64,000 nt of DNA from NCBI GenBank assembly GCA_942493305.1, contig OW818686.1, positions 3,410,001 through 3,474,000 of the forward strand. The letters run 5' to 3'. How positions within the stretch are numbered: the stretch's first letter is position 1; each line of letters begins with the position of its first letter. The DNA comes from UBA7672 sp030824255 (GTDB taxonomy: Bacteria > Pseudomonadota > Alphaproteobacteria > Caulobacterales > Hyphomonadaceae). The translations under genes and the position numbers were made by a program. Below the pieces are notes generated by a model. That model was not told where the DNA came from, searched no databases, and saw nothing but the letters and a program-made list of their open reading frames with translations. Shown here in pieces: positions 43,598 to 51,578 of the stretch.

Positions 43598-43939
43598 ATG
43601 GCGACAATCAAGAACACCACGCGGGTGATGGTGCGGGGGGAACGCGCGTTCGGGCCCGGCAAGGCGGACTTGCTTGAGCGGATCGCGGCCGAGGGCTCAA
43701 TCTCGAAAGCCGCAAAGGCCATGGAAATGAGCTATTCGCGGGCGTGGCAGCTGGTCGACGCCATGAACCAGTCGTTCAAGAAACCGCTGGTGGAATCCAG
43801 CGCTGGCGGACGAAAGGGTGGCGGGGCCGTGCTTACCAAATCCGGCGAGGAAGTGTTGGCGCTTTTCCGCAAAATGGAGAAGCAGATGGCGGCCGAAGCG
43901 GAGGCTTTCCTGCCGGATTTCGAGAAGCGCCTGAAGTAG
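43598..43939 (+). CDS. ModE-type winged-helix regulator without molybdate domain
   Basis: A 113-residue protein equal to the N-terminal DNA-binding domain of ModE: FGPGKADLLERIAAEGSISKAAKAMEMSYSRAWQLVD (in two overlapping parts, about 19-55) and GGAVLTKSGEEVLALFRKME. The C-terminal molybdate-binding (TOBE/DiMop) domains are missing, so it cannot sense molybdate in the ModE way. GAGGGAG precedes the ATG. It stands between the aminotransferase and the Kef-type gene, 63 bp from each. The target is unknown. Confidence 0.85.
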   Translation: MATIKNTTRVMVRGERAFGPGKADLLERIAAEGSISKAAKAMEMSYSRAWQLVDAMNQSFKKPLVESSAGGRKGGGAVLTKSGEEVLALFRKMEKQMAAEAEAFLPDFEKRLK

Positions 43940-44002
43940 GCGCAAGTATGCTTGCGCCGGCGCGCCTGTCCATTCATTGAGGTTCAGAATTCGGGAGGCA
44001 CT

Positions 44003-45847
44003 ATGGCGACGGAAGCAGCAGGCGGGATGGACCTTGGCCACGCGGTAGCCCTGCTGGCCGCCGGCGTTGTGGCCGTGCCGATTTTCCGCAAGCTCGGCCT
44101 TGGGGCGGTGCTGGGATACCTGGCGGCTGGCGTTGCCGTTGGCCCGTTTGGCTTTGGGCTGTTCAACGACCCCGAGGCGATTGTTCACGTCGCTGAACTT
44201 GGTGTCGTGATGTTCCTGTTCCTGATCGGACTGGAGATGCGCCCGGCCAAGCTTTGGGCCATGCGTCGAGACATTTTTGGGCTGGGTACTGCACAGGTGC
44301 TGACCTGCTGGGGCCTGCTGTCTGGAGTCGGCATCGCGTTCGGCCTGCCGGTAGCTCCGGCAGTGATAGGGGCGGCGGGCTTCGTGCTGTCGTCCACAGC
44401 CGTGATCATGAAAATGCTCGACGAGGCTGGCGAGACATCGGCGCCGAGCGGGCAACGCGGCGTGGCGATCCTGTTGCTGGAGGATCTGGCGATCATTCCA
44501 TTGCTGGCGATGGTAGCGGTGCTGGTCAGCCTCCAGCCCGCAGCCGCCGGCGAGACGGTTGTGCATCAGCCATGGTGGCAGACCGTTGGTATTGGCATTG
44601 GCGCGGTAGCGCTTGTGTTCGTCGCGGGGCGATACCTGATGAACCCGCTTTTCAGCATCCTTGCGAGCACAGGTGCGCGCGAAGTCATGACGGCGGCAGC
44701 GTTGCTCGTAGTTCTTGGCGCTGCATTGTTCATGGACTGGGGCGGGCTTTCCATGGGCATGGGCGCGTTCCTCGCGGGCGTCTTGCTGTCTGAATCGACT
44801 TTCCGGCACCAGCTTGAGACGGATGTGGAGCCTTTCCGCGGAATCCTGCTGGGCCTGTTCTTTCTCGGCGTTGGCATGTCGCTCGACCTGCTCCTGGTTC
44901 GTGACCAGTGGCAGCTGATCATTGGCGGCGTCCTGCTCTTCATGCTGGTGAAGTCGCTCGGCATCTATCTGATCGCGCGGCTGTTCCAGTCGAACCATCG
45001 TGAAGCGCTGCGGCGAGCTGTACTGTTCGCGCAAGGCGGCGAATTCGCCTTCGTACTTTATTCTGAGGCGTTGCGCGGCGGCGTCATGGGCGGGCAGGAA
45101 GTGGCTGGAATGACGGCGATCGTCATCCTGTCGATGGCCCTCACGCCTCTGATGGTGATCCTGATGAACCGGCTGCTTCCGGCCGAGCGTGAATCGATGG
45201 ACGGCATAGAGGCGGCGGCAGACCTGCACGGACGCGTGCTGTTTGTGGGGTTCGGCCGATTTGCGCAGGTGGTGTCTCAACCGCTGCTGGCGAAGGGCAT
45301 CGACGTCTCCATCATCGAAACGGATGTCGAGATGATCCGGGCCGCCGGCTCGTTCGGCTTTCAGGTTTATTACGGCGATGGAACGCGGCTGGATACGTTA
45401 AGGGCGTCAGGCGCCGAGACGGCCGAGGCAATTCTGGTCTGCGTGGACAAGCAGGAAGTCGCAGACAAGATCGTCGAACTCGCGAAGGCAGAGTTTCCAC
45501 ACGCCAAGCTGTTCGTGCGCGCTTTCGATCGCGGACATGCGATCCGGTTGATCAATGCCGGGGTAGACTACCAACTGCGCGAAGTTCTGGAGTCGGCTCT
45601 GGTGTTTGGGCGACAGGTGCTCGTCGATCTCGGCGTCGACGAAGCAGAGGCCGACGAGATCATGCTGGACGTACGGAAGCGCGACGAGCAACGCCTTGAA
45701 ATGCAGATCGCGGGAGGCCTGCGTGCAGGCCTGACGCTGATGCGCGGCAACATCGCGACGACGCAACCGGCGCCGCTGGTCGTGCCGCGCCGGGAAGGCA
45801 CAGGTCTCAACAAGGAGGCCGCAGAAGCGATCGCCGATCCCGACTAA
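44003..45847 (+). CDS. Kef-type monovalent cation:proton antiporter (CPA2)
   Basis: A 614-residue membrane protein. Residues about 8-390 form a Na+/H+ exchanger domain with about 12 membrane segments (LGYLAAGVAVGPFGFGLF, MFLFLIGLEMRP, GAFLAGVLLSES, FFLGVGMSLDLLL). A TrkA-N/RCK domain follows (about 408-525, GRVLFVGFGRFAQVV, then a short acidic and basic tail). It resembles KefB/KefC, glutathione-gated K+ efflux systems that protect against electrophiles, or related K+/H+ antiporters. GGGAGG precedes the ATG at 44003. No KefF/KefG partner is adjacent. Its stop overlaps that of the convergent sensor kinase. Confidence 0.88.
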   Translation: MATEAAGGMDLGHAVALLAAGVVAVPIFRKLGLGAVLGYLAAGVAVGPFGFGLFNDPEAIVHVAELGVVMFLFLIGLEMRPAKLWAMRRDIFGLGTAQVLTCWGLLSGVGIAFGLPVAPAVIGAAGFVLSSTAVIMKMLDEAGETSAPSGQRGVAILLLEDLAIIPLLAMVAVLVSLQPAAAGETVVHQPWWQTVGIGIGAVALVFVAGRYLMNPLFSILASTGAREVMTAAALLVVLGAALFMDWGGLSMGMGAFLAGVLLSESTFRHQLETDVEPFRGILLGLFFLGVGMSLDLLLVRDQWQLIIGGVLLFMLVKSLGIYLIARLFQSNHREALRRAVLFAQGGEFAFVLYSEALRGGVMGGQEVAGMTAIVILSMALTPLMVILMNRLLPAERESMDGIEAAADLHGRVLFVGFGRFAQVVSQPLLAKGIDVSIIETDVEMIRAAGSFGFQVYYGDGTRLDTLRASGAETAEAILVCVDKQEVADKIVELAKAEFPHAKLFVRAFDRGHAIRLINAGVDYQLREVLESALVFGRQVLVDLGVDEAEADEIMLDVRKRDEQRLEMQIAGGLRAGLTLMRGNIATTQPAPLVVPRREGTGLNKEAAEAIADPD

Positions 45848-47283
45848 GCAGCAGACACCGGCATGCGAAGTGTTGCGCGCAGGCCATTGGGCGTCCTGTT
45901 CGCAAGCTCCAGCGTGCCGCCATGAGCGCGGACAATCGCCTCGCTGAGTGTCAGGCCGAGGCCGGCCCCGCCCGTGGAGCGGTTGCGCGATGCCTCGCCG
46001 CGATAGAAAGGCGACGTAGCCGAAGTCAGCGCATCGGGCGACATTCCGGGGCCATCGTCATCGATGTGGATCAGCACATGCGAAGCCGTCTGCTCGACCG
46101 ACAGGATGGCATTGCCGCCATAGGTCACCGCGTTGTCGATGAGGTTGCGCAGGGCGCGTCGCAGCAGGACCGGGCGACACGGTGCAACGGCGCGCTGGAT
46201 TGATCTGGCGGTCACGGCGACGCCCGTCTCAGCATAGTCCTCAACCATGTCCTCGACGATGACGGAGATATCCGTCTTGCGCTCAGGCTCGCTTGAGCGG
46301 CCCTGGCGGGACAGCTCGAGGATGTCTTCCAGAAGGTCGTTGGCTTCCTCGATCGTCCGGATCGCCTTCAGGCGTTCGGACTCTGGCTCCATGGTTTCGA
46401 GGCGAATGCGCAGCGATGACAGCGGCGTCCGCAGGTCATGTCCCAGGGCGCCGAGCATGACGTCCTTCTCGCGCAAGAGCTGGCTGACGCGACGGCTCAT
46501 GGTGTTGAAGGCTTCGATCGTCTGCTGAACGTCGCCAGGGCCCCGCGCCACGACCTGTTGGGGCTCGCCGGAGGCGCCGACATGCGCGGCTGCCATCGCG
46601 AGATCGTGCAACGGCCTGGCAAGCCGACGGGCAATCCACAGTGCAGCTCCGAGCACAAAGACAAAGGTGATGATCGTGCTGGCGACGAGCAGGAAAACGT
46701 CGCCGCGAGTGGGTTCCGGCGACAACGTGAAGCTGCTGAGCCAACGTCCATCGGGCAGTTGCGCAGACAGAACGATTTCGCGGATCTCGCGCATGGCGGA
46801 AGAGGGCGGGCTGCCGGGCGACGGCGGTCCTTCCGCCTGCTCACGCGGTGGCGGACGGTCAGGGTCGAAGCGATCGTTTCCACGTCCACCGCGCTCGGGT
46901 CGTTCGACCGTGCGCGACGACGCGCGGATGATTTGCGGCCGCACGCCGGCGTCTGACAGCGCGCTGGTCAGACGCTGCTCCATGCCGCCATCGCGTGGGA
47001 GGCTGTAGGTATTGATCGGATCGTCAGTGTGGAGGGCGTAGCGGCCAGGTCCTGTTGCGCGCCCGACCGAAAATGGGCGCGCCGTTTCGGGAGGCGGCGC
47101 CGAAAAAACGGTGATCGCAATATCAACGAAACGGGCGATGGGCGCGCTGCTCTGTTCGATCACGGCAGCGCGGTGACGCTCCCCCAGCAGCAAGACGAAG
47201 TTCAGAAGACTCGCCACAAGCAGCGCACTCGCCATGACGAGGGCAAGCTGGCCGGGCAGGTTGGAGGGGAGAAATCGTCTCAC
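45844..47283 (-). CDS. EnvZ-type membrane sensor histidine kinase
   Basis: A 479-residue inner-membrane kinase. The first membrane segment is about 14-34. A periplasmic sensor region (about 35-195) includes a Pro/Arg-rich low-complexity stretch near 130-160. The second membrane segment is about 196-218, followed by HAMP, a HisKA domain with His282 in ALGHDLRTPLSSL, and HATPase (NLIDNAVTYGG, DDDGPGM, GGAGLGLTLSEA). Its ATG overlaps the stop of the response regulator gene (ATGA), so the pair are coupled. The signal is unknown; the neighbouring exported EF-hand gene on the same strand raises the idea of a cation or envelope signal. Confidence 0.9.
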   Translation of the reverse strand: MRRFLPSNLPGQLALVMASALLVASLLNFVLLLGERHRAAVIEQSSAPIARFVDIAITVFSAPPPETARPFSVGRATGPGRYALHTDDPINTYSLPRDGGMEQRLTSALSDAGVRPQIIRASSRTVERPERGGRGNDRFDPDRPPPREQAEGPPSPGSPPSSAMREIREIVLSAQLPDGRWLSSFTLSPEPTRGDVFLLVASTIITFVFVLGAALWIARRLARPLHDLAMAAAHVGASGEPQQVVARGPGDVQQTIEAFNTMSRRVSQLLREKDVMLGALGHDLRTPLSSLRIRLETMEPESERLKAIRTIEEANDLLEDILELSRQGRSSEPERKTDISVIVEDMVEDYAETGVAVTARSIQRAVAPCRPVLLRRALRNLIDNAVTYGGNAILSVEQTASHVLIHIDDDGPGMSPDALTSATSPFYRGEASRNRSTGGAGLGLTLSEAIVRAHGGTLELANRTPNGLRATLRMPVSAA

Positions 47284-47993
47284 AGCTTCCTGACCTCGAC
47301 GGCAAAGCTGTAACCGCCGCCCCAGACCGTCTTGATGTATTTGGGAGACTTCGGATCCTCCTCGATCTTGCGACGCAGGCGACTGATCTGGTTGTCGATC
47401 GAGCGGTCGAACAGGCTGGCTTCACGGCCCTGCGTCAGATCGAGCAGTTGATCGCGCGTGAGGACGAGGCGGGGGCGTTCAATCAGGGTCAACAGAAGAG
47501 TGTACTCGCCGGACGACAACGGAACAGTGACGCCATCTCCGTCGACTAGTTCCCGCTCACCCGTCTTCAGGATCCACTTGCCGAACGTGTAGGTCGTGGT
47601 CTCCGGCGCGGTCTGGCGCGGGGGCAAACTGTTGGAGCGACGGATGACGGCCTTTACACGAGCCAGCAACTCGCGCGGGCTGAATGGCTTGGTGACATAG
47701 TCGTCTGCGCCAACTTCGAGTCCGAGAATGCGATCGAGCTCTTCAGCGCGCGCAGTTAGCAGGATCACCGGCAGGTTGCTGCTGGCGCGGATATGGCGGC
47801 ACAGGCTGAGGCCATCCTCACCCGGCATCATGATGTCGGCGACCACCAGGTCAAATGCATGAGCCGCCAGCATTGCGCGTGCTTCAGCGGCGTTGGCGGC
47901 AGCCTTCACGCGGAACTGGTTGTTGGTGAAATACTTCACCAACGGCTCGCGGATGGAGGCCTCGTCCTCGACGATCAGCAGGCTCTGGCTCAT
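47280..47993 (-). CDS. OmpR-family response regulator
   Basis: A 237-residue regulator. The receiver (1-118) has Asp53 in VVADIMMPGEDG and Lys102 in VTKPFSPRE. The winged-helix DNA-binding domain (about 135-235) has LSSGEYTLLLTLIERP and YIKTVWGGGYSF. The start at 47993 is the family N-terminus MSQSLLIVEDE; the longer frame extends 111 codons into non-coding and EF-hand antisense sequence. It is coupled to the EnvZ-type kinase. A 38-bp near-perfect palindrome lies 28 bp before the start. Confidence 0.92.
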   Translation of the reverse strand: MSQSLLIVEDEASIREPLVKYFTNNQFRVKAAANAAEARAMLAAHAFDLVVADIMMPGEDGLSLCRHIRASSNLPVILLTARAEELDRILGLEVGADDYVTKPFSPRELLARVKAVIRRSNSLPPRQTAPETTTYTFGKWILKTGERELVDGDGVTVPLSSGEYTLLLTLIERPRLVLTRDQLLDLTQGREASLFDRSIDNQISRLRRKIEEDPKSPKYIKTVWGGGYSFAVEVRKL

Positions 47994-48020
47994 GTCTGAC
48001 TCATAGTCCTCAACGGCGTG

Positions 48021-48058
48021 CAGCCTGCTGCATCGGGAGCTCCCGAGGCAACAGGCTG
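48021..48058. promoter_or_regulatory. 19-bp near-perfect inverted repeat upstream of the response regulator
   Basis: Two 19-base half sites, CAGCCTGCTGCATCGGGAG and CTCCCGAGGCAACAGGCTG, pair at 17 of 19 positions plus one G-T wobble, with no loop bases at the centre. It lies 28 bp before the response regulator ATG and about 60 bp after the EF-hand stop. There is no T-run. It could be an operator (possibly autoregulatory) or a 5'-UTR/read-through hairpin. Confidence 0.55.
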
Positions 48059-48117
48059 TGGAGAGTAGGGCGGAAACGGTCAGGAGGGGAGGGCAGGGCC
48101 GAGTCCGCCCCAGCAAG

Positions 48118-48699
48118 CTAGCGTGCCGCCGGACGCGAAGCCTGCAGCTCGGCGATGGTGACCGCGCCGTCCTTGTTGACGTCAGCGCGGGCGAAGGCTT
48201 CCACGCCGCGGGCGCTGAAGTCCTCGAAGCTGACCGCACGGGCGGCCTGGTCGCGGTCCGCCGGACCGCGCTTGCCGTCCTGATGCCGGCCGGGACCCCC
48301 GCGCTTGCCAGGACCGCGTGCGCCATCGCCTTCCGGGCGAGCGGAGAACTCGGTACGGCTGAGCTGGTTATTCCGATCAGTGTCGAGAGCGTCGAAGCGG
48401 GCTTTCACCATCTCTTCCCGGCGGTCCTTGCCCTCCGCATCCCGGTAGGTCCGGAATTCCTCGTTGGTCGCAGTGCCGTCCTTGTTGGCGTCGATCGCAT
48501 TGAAATGCCTACGCTGCGCCTCGTCGAACTCGGCGCGGGTCAGGCGTCCGTCGGCGTTCGCGTCATGCTGGAGCAGCCCGAACGGGCCACTCTTGCCGGA
48601 CGGTTGGGCGACGGCCAGGCCGGCGCCGCCGGCCAGAACGAGGGTGGCCAGTGCGATCAGGGGCAGCTTGTTGCTGGTCGTCTTTTTGGTGGTGGTCAT
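48118..48699 (-). CDS. Exported EF-hand calcium-binding protein
   Basis: A 193-residue protein with a signal peptide (about 1-31). It has four EF-hand loops: 46-58 (DANADGRLTRAEF), 70-82 (DANKDGTATNEEF), 106-118 (DTDRNNQLSRTEF) and 173-185 (DVNKDGAVTIAEL). A Gly/Arg/Lys-rich linker (about 122-150) separates loops three and four. Most loops keep the acidic calcium ligands; loop three has Asn for the usual Gly. It should be a periplasmic calcium buffer or sensor. The Shine-Dalgarno lies in a 12-bp palindrome. Its position before the OmpR/EnvZ-type pair, on the same strand with a 124-bp gap, suggests a functional link. Confidence 0.85.
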   Translation of the reverse strand: MTTTKKTTSNKLPLIALATLVLAGGAGLAVAQPSGKSGPFGLLQHDANADGRLTRAEFDEAQRRHFNAIDANKDGTATNEEFRTYRDAEGKDRREEMVKARFDALDTDRNNQLSRTEFSARPEGDGARGPGKRGGPGRHQDGKRGPADRDQAARAVSFEDFSARGVEAFARADVNKDGAVTIAELQASRPAAR

Positions 48700-48701
48700 G
48701 G

Positions 48702-48713
48702 GGAGGATCCTCC
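48702..48713 (-). promoter_or_regulatory. Palindromic Shine-Dalgarno of the EF-hand gene
   Basis: The sequence GGAGGATCCTCC, a perfect 12-bp palindrome, ends 2 bp before the ATG. Its first half is the ribosome binding site. It could fold back on other mRNA copies or serve as a small operator half site, but chance is possible. Confidence 0.35.
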
Positions 48714-48936
48714 TGTCTGCAGGACGGGCGATTCGCCGTCCATGGGACCCAAACTGGAGGCGGCGTGTCGCACAAATACCCCCCTACTGCTGACGGTTTG
48801 TCGCAAACTGTGCCGCTGGCAGACGTCCGGACAGCCTTTTTCGTGGCGCTTTGTCCCGTCTACTGGTAGCGCAGGGACCCTAATTTCGGTCGGATCCATT
48901 GAGGGCCCGGCTGCTGGCATTTCAGGCGAGACGCTC

Positions 48937-49884
48937 ATGTGGTGGGACAAGCCAAATCCTAACAAACCGCCGGCCCCGGATGGCCCGGCGTTCCCTTTCA
49001 TGAAGATCCGCTGGTTCGGCTTCATTTTCACGGCGCTGATCTTCATCGTGACGACATGGTCGCTATGGACGAACGGCCTGAACATGGGCCTGGACTTCAC
49101 CGGGGGCGTTCAGATCGAGGCCACGCGTGACACGCCCTTCGATCCCGGCCAGGTGCGCGCAGAAGTCACCGAAGCTGGCTTCGAAGAAAGCAACGTCACC
49201 ACCAGCGACGGCAATCGCGTCATCATCCGGGTTCCGCTTGAGGGCGACGCCACGGTCGCGGAGATCGCCGGCAAACTGCAAGCCGCACTCGGCGAAGGCG
49301 CCAGGATCCTCAAGACGGACAATGTCAGCGGCAAGGTTTCGGAAGAGCTTTTCGGCAAAGGTATTCTGGCCGGGGTTCTCGCCGTCCTGGGCATCGGCGC
49401 CTATGTGTGGCTGCGTTTCGAGTTCAAGTTCGGAACCGGCGCTTTCATCACGACTTTCCACGACGTTTATGCCGTTCTGGGCTTTTTCTCGCTGACACAG
49501 ATGACGTTCGACCTGACCATTGTGGCGGGCGTGCTGACCGTTGCGGGCTATTCGATCAACGATACTGTCGTGGTCTACGACCGCATCCGGGAGATGCTGA
49601 AGAAGTTCAAGAAGCTGTCGATTGTACAGGTTATCGACATCGCCATCACCTCGACCCTCACGCGCACAATCATGACGTCCTTCGCCACGATGCTGGCAGC
49701 GGGCGCCATGGCGATCCTGGGCGGACAGGTGCTGTTCGGCTTCGCGATCTCGATCATGTTCGGCATCATTATTGGCACGTATTCGTCGATTTTCGTGGCC
49801 GCGCCTCTGCTGATCCACCTTCCGGGCAAGATCCCGGGCGCGAAGTACCGCGAAGAGGCGGCCAAGGCGGCGACCCAGTCCTAG
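48937..49884 (+). CDS. secF: Protein translocase subunit SecF
   Basis: A 315-residue inner-membrane protein of the SecDF translocation motor. Membrane segment 1 is about 27-45 and is followed by a periplasmic P1-like region (LDFTGGVQIEATRD, with a ferredoxin-like fold). Five further membrane segments lie at about 138-290, including FHDVYAVLGFFSL, VAGYSINDTVVVYDRIRE and TSTLTRTIMTSFATMLA, all SecF signatures. The ATG at 48937 has AGGCGAG upstream; the open frame extends far upstream but that part is antisense to the EF-hand gene. No secD precedes it, which is unusual because secD and secF are normally adjacent. Confidence 0.94.
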   Translation: MWWDKPNPNKPPAPDGPAFPFMKIRWFGFIFTALIFIVTTWSLWTNGLNMGLDFTGGVQIEATRDTPFDPGQVRAEVTEAGFEESNVTTSDGNRVIIRVPLEGDATVAEIAGKLQAALGEGARILKTDNVSGKVSEELFGKGILAGVLAVLGIGAYVWLRFEFKFGTGAFITTFHDVYAVLGFFSLTQMTFDLTIVAGVLTVAGYSINDTVVVYDRIREMLKKFKKLSIVQVIDIAITSTLTRTIMTSFATMLAAGAMAILGGQVLFGFAISIMFGIIIGTYSSIFVAAPLLIHLPGKIPGAKYREEAAKAATQS

Positions 49885-49912
49885 GCAAGTTTGGACTGAA
49901 CCAACCCGATCG

Positions 49913-49960
49913 TTACAGGAAAGGGGCTGGCGCGCAGCGCGCCGGCCCCTATTACTGTAA
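49913..49960 (+). terminator. Strong hairpin after secF
   Basis: Inner arms AGGGGCTGGCGCG and CGCGCCGGCCCCT (one mismatch) around a 3-base loop, enclosed by TTACAG and CTGTAA. It follows the secF stop by 28 bp. No T-run is present, so termination is inferred from stability. Confidence 0.55.
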
Positions 49961-50019
49961 GGAAAGCAGGGTGATGCGCCGGACATAATGGCGCGCAGCC
50001 TCGGGGCGGAGGTATGGAT

Positions 50020-51369
50020 ATGGCGGTGTTAGACACCCCTGCTGAAGGCTCGCGCCGCAAGGGGCCCTTCTGGACGCAGCTCTATTTCCAGGTCCTGACG
50101 GCAATTCTCGTCGGCGGACTGATCGGTCATTTCTGGCGCGGTGAGCCGTGGATCGCGGAATATCTGAAGCCGCTAGGAGATGGCTTCGTGAAGCTGGTGA
50201 AGATGATCATCGCCCCGGTGATCTTCCTGACAATCGTCATCGGTATCGCAGGCATGCGGGACATGGGGCGGCTGGGCCGCGTGGTGTTCAAGGCCTTTGC
50301 CTACTTCCTGTTCTTCTCGACACTGGCGCTGCTGGTGGGTCTGGTCGTCGGCAACGTCGTGCAGCCCGGCGCCGGCATGAATGTAGACGTCGCCACACTG
50401 GCCGAGGCTGACGTCTCGCGGGTTCAAGGGTTCCAGAGTGCTGGCGAGGGTTACACGCTGGTGAGCTTCCTGCTCGGGATCATCCCGGATGCGTTCGTGG
50501 GCGCCTTCACCAGCGGCAACATCCTGCAGGTGCTGTTCCTCTCGATCATCGTCGGTATCTCGATGGCGCTGGTCGGCGACCGGGCCGACCCGCTCCTGAA
50601 CATCCTGAACTCAGCCGCGTCAGTGATTTTCAAGGCGGTCAGCATCCTGATGCGCGCAGCGCCAATCGGCGCGTTCGGCGCCTTTGCGTTCGTGGTGTCC
50701 AGCCAGGGGGTCGAGGCGATCCAGAAGCTCGCCATGCTGATATTCACTGTCTACGCGACCTCGTTCCTGTTCATCGTGCTCGTTCTCGGGGCTGTCGGTG
50801 CGTGGGCCGGGTTCAACATCCTGAAGCTGATCCGTTACCTGAAGGAAGAACTCTTCCTCGTACTGGGCACGTCCTCCTCGGAGTCGGCGCTGCCAGCCCT
50901 GATGGACAAGATGGAGCGGGCAGGGTGCGCCAAGCCGGTTGTCGGCTTGGTGGTGCCCACCGGGTATTCGTTCAACCTCGATGGCACCAACATCTACATG
51001 ACGATGGCGGCGCTCTTCATCGCACAGGCCACCAACACCAATCTGACCATTGGCGATCAGCTGATCCTGCTGGCGGTGGCGATGCTCAGTTCGAAGGGCG
51101 CTGCGGGCGTTACGGGAGCAGGGTTCATCACGTTGGTCGCGACATTGCAGGTGGTACCGAGCGTGCCGGTGGCAGGCGTGGCGATCATCTTGGGAGTAGA
51201 TCGCTTCCTGTCGGAGTGCCGGGCGCTGACCAACTTCATCGGCAATGCTGTGGCCACCATCGTGGTGAGCCGTTGGGAAGGCGCGCTGGATCACGACAAG
51301 CTCAACGCCGCAATGCAGGGCAGGCCGCAACCCTTGGCCGCGCCGCCGGTGGAGCAGGACGCGGATTAG
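50020..51369 (+). CDS. Dicarboxylate/amino acid:cation symporter (DAACS family)
   Basis: A 449-residue inner-membrane carrier of the GltP/DctA family, which imports glutamate, aspartate or C4-dicarboxylates with protons or sodium. Eight membrane segments and two hairpins are visible. LGTSSSESALPALMDKME is HP1, GYSFNLDGTNIYM is the TM7 motif (NLDGT for the usual NMDGT), and SSKGAAGVTGAGF is HP2. The ATG at 50020 is preferred over 50014 because GGAGGT directly abuts the latter, leaving no spacing. The C-terminal tail is Pro/Ala-rich. The exact substrate is unknown. Confidence 0.9.
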   Translation: MAVLDTPAEGSRRKGPFWTQLYFQVLTAILVGGLIGHFWRGEPWIAEYLKPLGDGFVKLVKMIIAPVIFLTIVIGIAGMRDMGRLGRVVFKAFAYFLFFSTLALLVGLVVGNVVQPGAGMNVDVATLAEADVSRVQGFQSAGEGYTLVSFLLGIIPDAFVGAFTSGNILQVLFLSIIVGISMALVGDRADPLLNILNSAASVIFKAVSILMRAAPIGAFGAFAFVVSSQGVEAIQKLAMLIFTVYATSFLFIVLVLGAVGAWAGFNILKLIRYLKEELFLVLGTSSSESALPALMDKMERAGCAKPVVGLVVPTGYSFNLDGTNIYMTMAALFIAQATNTNLTIGDQLILLAVAMLSSKGAAGVTGAGFITLVATLQVVPSVPVAGVAIILGVDRFLSECRALTNFIGNAVATIVVSRWEGALDHDKLNAAMQGRPQPLAAPPVEQDAD

Positions 51370-51526
51370 CATTGGGCATGCGCATGAGTGCGCAGACGCT
51401 GGGCCTCTAGGCAGTCCAAATCGGCAATGACGGTCGAAGGCGGGCCACGTGCGCGCACGGGCGTGCATGTGCCTGGCGACCTTCGCCGCCAGTGGCCTCA
51501 CAAATCGGACAATCCAGAAACGAAAA

Positions 51527-51552
51527 CGCCCCGCATCTTCCGATGCGGGGCG
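51527..51552 (-). terminator. Rho-independent terminator after the S9 peptidase gene
   Basis: A perfect 10-bp stem, CGCCCCGCAT and ATGCGGGGCG, with a 6-base loop. On the minus strand it is followed by TTTTCGTTT. It lies 27 bp after the peptidase stop and also ends the gap behind the symporter gene. Confidence 0.85.
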
Positions 51553-51578
51553 CTTCATTCAGGCGGTAGGATCGCTGA

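Noticed and set aside
43697..45280. 527-codon minus-strand open frame
   Set aside because: It is antisense to the ModE-like and Kef-type genes; its product is Gln/His/Arg-rich and lacks membrane or enzyme motifs.
48058..48936. Upstream extension of the secF frame, possibly a SecD remnant
   Set aside because: The translated extension shows no SecD motif and is antisense to the EF-hand gene. A Shine-Dalgarno and the family N-terminus mark 48937 as the start.
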